From an uncultured Sphaerochaeta sp. (GTDB taxonomy: Bacteria > Spirochaetota > Spirochaetia > Sphaerochaetales > Sphaerochaetaceae), in NCBI RefSeq assembly GCF_963677315.1, contig NZ_OY781939.1, positions 744,001-808,000 on the forward strand: a DNA stretch of 64,000 bases, written 5' to 3'. A program made the position numbers and the translations under genes. This document shows, piece by piece, positions 61,445-64,000 of this stretch; position 1 is the first letter of the stretch; each line of letters starts with the position of its first letter. The notes beneath the pieces are model-generated. The model was not told the origin of the DNA and ran no database searches. It was given only the letters and a program-made list of their open reading frames with translations.

Positions 61445-62209
61445 TTATTCCAGACTGGCAGCAAGACTCCAGTAGGTATCGGTTTCCTTTTCATAGTAAC
61501 GAGCTATGATGGCAAACCCCTTGAGCAAGCCACGCTGAGCCTGGTAGAGCGAGCGCTCCATTAGCTCGTTCTTTGTGGTCACGTTCTCGATTGAATAGGC
61601 ATGTTCTGTCTTCAGATCGAGAAGATTCTGAGCAGCGGCAAAATCCGCCGCCTCCAATGAATTGTTAAGGAAGTAATGGCGTTTAGCTGACCCAATACCA
61701 AACCGATACCCTTCCCTCTTGGGGTAGACAGCAAGCCAAGTCGGCTTACCCTCCTTGTTGTACTCACTCTCGTATATACGGTCTTCCCCATCCTCCTGGG
61801 TATTCTCCACGATTACGACAGCACCGGCTTCGGGATCGAAATGGACTTCCAGGATTGCAAGTTGGTTGATGGTCTCGGCCATGGCTGTATCGTCAAAGAA
61901 GGCTGCTTCATCCTTTGCAAAGGACTGCAAACCCTTGTCTGAACGATAGGAAGTAACAAGCCTGCTATCCAGCGCAAGTGCCTGCTTGATATGTATGGAT
62001 CTTGCCGCAGATAGGATTGCCTCACTCACCATTCTCTCTTGGGTGGAATATGGCCCAGAGAGCCCCACATACACATTGGAGGAATATTTGCTCACATCCA
62101 GACGGGAAAGAGCATCCTCCTCTGCGCTGGGGACTTTGGTGGTGGTGCAAGCTGAGACAAGCATCACCACCAGCAAACTGATGGCCACTACATATTTGAG
62201 TACCGACAA
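61445..62209 (-). CDS. Lipoprotein of the LPP20 cluster, unknown function
   Basis: A 254-residue lipoprotein (lipobox VSAC, Cys21). It has no motif I can name beyond the signal; it contains YVGLSGPYSTQERMVSEAILSAARS and FGIGSAKRHYF, which recalls the LPP20-type VGSAK strand, so it is probably a distant relative. The start appears to be TTG at 62209, with GGAG nine bases upstream inside the previous gene; no ATG is suitable. Confidence 0.65.
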   Translation of the reverse strand: MSVLKYVVAISLLVVMLVSACTTTKVPSAEEDALSRLDVSKYSSNVYVGLSGPYSTQERMVSEAILSAARSIHIKQALALDSRLVTSYRSDKGLQSFAKDEAAFFDDTAMAETINQLAILEVHFDPEAGAVVIVENTQEDGEDRIYESEYNKEGKPTWLAVYPKREGYRFGIGSAKRHYFLNNSLEAADFAAAQNLLDLKTEHAYSIENVTTKNELMERSLYQAQRGLLKGFAIIARYYEKETDTYWSLAASLE

Positions 62210-62211
62210 AC

Positions 62212-62796
62212 TCAGTTAGCTCCCTTCAACAAGTTGGCGAATGCTTCTTTCATCTTGGTGTTGGCTGCCTCAGCTGCCTCACTCTCGACAAAAGCCTCTG
62301 CAACAGCTTCTGAGGCTGGTTCAAAGTTCTGCTCGATATTGGCAATGGGAATTGAGCAAAGTACCCATACCCCATTCTCGGCATCGACCCAGACTTCTTC
62401 TGTACTTACACCTGAGAGGGTTGCCTCTGCTACCTGCTGGCTGATCACTTCCATTGCATCAAGAGCCTGACGATTGTCGCCGCTACCGGCATCGTTGATG
62501 TAGGTGACCACTACTTCCTTGACCTGAGTACTGATCCAAGCGGCAATCTTGTTCTTCGCTTCAACGGTCGCGCGTTTGATTGAGTTCTGTTTGTCACTCA
62601 TCTTGCCGTATCCGGTCTCAAAGTGCATGTCCTGGGTGGAAACAGTCTTGTAGACCCAATCCGGCTGGGGAATACCCTCAGCACCAATGATGACTGGACG
62701 GGCAGGTTCGACAGGCTCGGCAACCTTGGCGGTGGCACAACCGGTCATTGCAAGTGCGAGTAATGCGAGTACCAGAATCGTTAACAACTTCTTCAT
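62212..62796 (-). CDS. LPP20-family lipoprotein
   Basis: A 194-residue lipoprotein (lipobox MTGC, Cys20). PQPDWVYKTVSTQDMHFETGYGKMSD and RATVEAKNKIAAWIS are the LPP20 core, followed by the VWVLCSIP strand. It resembles the 188-residue lipoprotein two genes downstream, pointing to duplication. ATG 62796 follows GGAGG by 5 nt. The TTG-started gene lies 2 nt beyond its stop. Confidence 0.82.
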   Translation of the reverse strand: MKKLLTILVLALLALAMTGCATAKVAEPVEPARPVIIGAEGIPQPDWVYKTVSTQDMHFETGYGKMSDKQNSIKRATVEAKNKIAAWISTQVKEVVVTYINDAGSGDNRQALDAMEVISQQVAEATLSGVSTEEVWVDAENGVWVLCSIPIANIEQNFEPASEAVAEAFVESEAAEAANTKMKEAFANLLKGAN

Positions 62797-62808
62797 ATCA
62801 TCCTCCAA

Positions 62809-63825
62809 CTATGTTTCATCCCCAAGCGTTTCCAGCATCAGGGTAAAGAATCCATCAACACCAGATGAACTTGCAGCTTTCAACGCCTTTGCAAGGGCAT
62901 CCCTCTCAGACATGGCTGCCTCTCTGTCTGCCTTCTCATAGGAGACATAGATCTGCTTGCTATCCTTCAATTGAACAGACAGGGAGTAGCGGGCATAGGC
63001 ATATGGGCTACCCTCCATCGTAATTGGCTCTACAGTGTACCAGACATCCAATATTGCATAAGGATCCTGTGTACCGGTCGCAAACCCTCTCGCTTGGAGG
63101 CCTTGTTCAAAGGCAGCCTTGAGCACAGGAGTGGCATTTACACTCTCAAAGACCTCTACCGCAATGGTTATCTGCTGTGCCAGTGCTGATAGGGCTCGGT
63201 CAATCGGTGCCAGCACCTGTCTTTGTGGCTGCTTAAGCAACACCTGCAACTGGTTATAGAGAGCTTGTTGTTGCTTTGCCAATTCCCGTGTTTCACGAAG
63301 GAGCACATACTCTGCGAGCAGGGTGTCAGCAGTAGCTGATCGCATATTCAATTGAGCAATGGAGCTGCCCAATTCAGCTATTTGTTTCTGATACAGTGAG
63401 GCAGTCCGCTCTCGGTGCAATGCAACACGGGCATGGACCCTGCCTAGTTCATCAGTATAGACATTGACCACTTCAGAACCAATGATCTGGTCAGTCTCGC
63501 TGGTGACACTGCCAAAATCCATCATCTCAGAGGATTCAGTAAACGTCACATTCCCCATTGTATCGGTTGCAGCGGTAGAGAGACTGCTGACTTCAGTAAC
63601 TGAGCGAACCTGGGCATTGAAAACCTGTGAAAGACTGGCAAGAGCAGAATCAACCGCCTTTTGTCGTGATGATCCAGAACCAACAGCACAGAGGTAGGTA
63701 TCTTCATTATAGGCCTTGTCATAAGGGTGGTCGATCCAGGAGGGAACCTTGGAGGATCCTAAGGAGGTACAGGAAATCCCCAGAATCAGGAAGAGCAATA
63801 CAGGCACCACAAGATAGTTTCTCAT
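62809..63825 (-). CDS. Large LPP20-type lipoprotein
   Basis: A 338-residue lipoprotein (lipobox ISC, Cys19). The opening after the lipid site, VPSWIDHP.DKAYNEDTYLCAVGSGSSRQKAVDSA, is LPP20-like, followed by a coiled region (about 140-200, Gln-rich) and a second beta domain (GFATGTQDPYAILDVWYTVEP). It follows the LpoB-like gene by 8 nt, and its stop is 12 nt from the next gene's start. Confidence 0.78.
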   Translation of the reverse strand: MRNYLVVPVLLFLILGISCTSLGSSKVPSWIDHPYDKAYNEDTYLCAVGSGSSRQKAVDSALASLSQVFNAQVRSVTEVSSLSTAATDTMGNVTFTESSEMMDFGSVTSETDQIIGSEVVNVYTDELGRVHARVALHRERTASLYQKQIAELGSSIAQLNMRSATADTLLAEYVLLRETRELAKQQQALYNQLQVLLKQPQRQVLAPIDRALSALAQQITIAVEVFESVNATPVLKAAFEQGLQARGFATGTQDPYAILDVWYTVEPITMEGSPYAYARYSLSVQLKDSKQIYVSYEKADREAAMSERDALAKALKAASSSGVDGFFTLMLETLGDET

Positions 63826-63833
63826 GTACCCTC

Positions 63834-64000
63834 CTACAGCTTATATTTACTTTGCTTGATGAGCTTCTTGATTGTCTCTTCTCCAACCCATACTTTCCGA
63901 TTGGTCTCGATGTCGATCAATTCCGCTGAAACATAGTAGGTCCTCACCATCTGCCCACCACTCTGATCGAGATTGGTTCTCACCGATCCCTGCAACAGGT
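63834..64000 (-). CDS. LpoB-like penicillin-binding-protein activator (C-terminal part)
   Basis: The last 54 residues or so of a gene that enters from the right edge. The segment RTYYVSAELIDIETNRKVW followed by VGEETIKKLIK matches the end of LpoB, an outer-membrane lipoprotein that activates a class A penicillin-binding protein. The stop TAG (63836-63834) runs into the GAGGG of the next gene, so they are cotranscribed. The N terminus is out of the window. Confidence 0.75.
   Translation of the reverse strand, partial: LLQGSVRTNLDQSGGQMVRTYYVSAELIDIETNRKVWVGEETIKKLIKQSKYKL

Overview
The window reads as chromosomal DNA (near 50% GC by eye) of an anaerobic, fermentative bacterium, most likely a spirochaete of the Sphaerochaeta/Treponema kind. 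The reasons are lysine/meso-DAP synthesis by the LL-diaminopimelate aminotransferase (DapL) route, a pyruvate formate-lyase pair, many small ferredoxin-type proteins, an LpoB/LPP20 lipoprotein cluster, an FMN-binding-type repeat lipoprotein, and RarA carrying a long C-terminal extension. The genus is an inference from remembered family distribution; no database search was run. No rRNA operon, prophage, CRISPR array, plasmid replication gene or motility gene is present.

Layout. 1-6064 (-): lysA (cut), dapL, dapA and dapB overlap in one lysine/DAP operon, with topB upstream. 6240-7479 (+): a small iron-sulfur module and a 2[4Fe-4S] ferredoxin with its own promoter and terminator. 7498-10428 (+): a membrane protein, exonuclease VII (xseA, xseB) and purU. 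10499-14202 (-): an ammonium transporter fused to a PII domain, an M29 aminopeptidase and an RluA-type pseudouridine synthase. 14273-16278 (+): CBS/ATPase, DRTGG and PHP genes, a set known from iron-hydrogenase loci but without a hydrogenase here. 16314-20099: a BI-1 protein, a lipoprotein and RarA. 20239-20776: five tRNA genes (His, Arg, Lys, Leu, Gly).

20924-32447: a GGDEF-EAL protein, a GNAT acetyltransferase, an Spx/ArsC-like protein, the tig-clpP-clpX protein quality-control genes, a DHH phosphoesterase, a sigma-like DNA-binding protein whose start codon lies in a 12-bp inverted repeat, rdgB, pepF and a tRNA-Leu. 32498-35290 is the most accessory-looking part: AT-rich spacers, a DUF2975/XRE pair and an IS1634-like transposase that appears to lack one catalytic Asp. 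35288-37579: a polar amino-acid ABC importer. 37589-39575 (-): a LysE exporter and a lipoprotein of three tandem FMN-binding-like units.

40030-43265: a type II NADH dehydrogenase fused to a DoxX-like membrane domain, followed by a polyprenyl diphosphate synthase. 43300-46295: a DUF438 (hemerythrin-PAS) protein, a CBS protein and a permease split into two genes. 46303-50119: a Crp/Fnr regulator divergent from pflBA with a perfect TGTGA-N6-TCACA site between. 50177-52757 (-): an oxidative-stress group (lipocalin, OhrR-like MarR, glutathione peroxidase, aldo/keto reductase). 52874-54687: a TspO-like protein with a NapH-like ferredoxin. 54756-59754: an EAL phosphodiesterase overlapping a PAS-GAF-GGDEF-HD protein, both for cyclic-di-GMP turnover. 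59741-64000 (-): a C39-like peptidase, a rhodanese, and a lipoprotein cluster ending in a cut LpoB-like gene.

Recurring themes are redox chemistry (ferredoxins, NDH-2, FMN-binding units, peroxidase, PFL under an Fnr-like regulator), cyclic-di-GMP signalling, and tight gene packing with many 1-8 nt overlaps.
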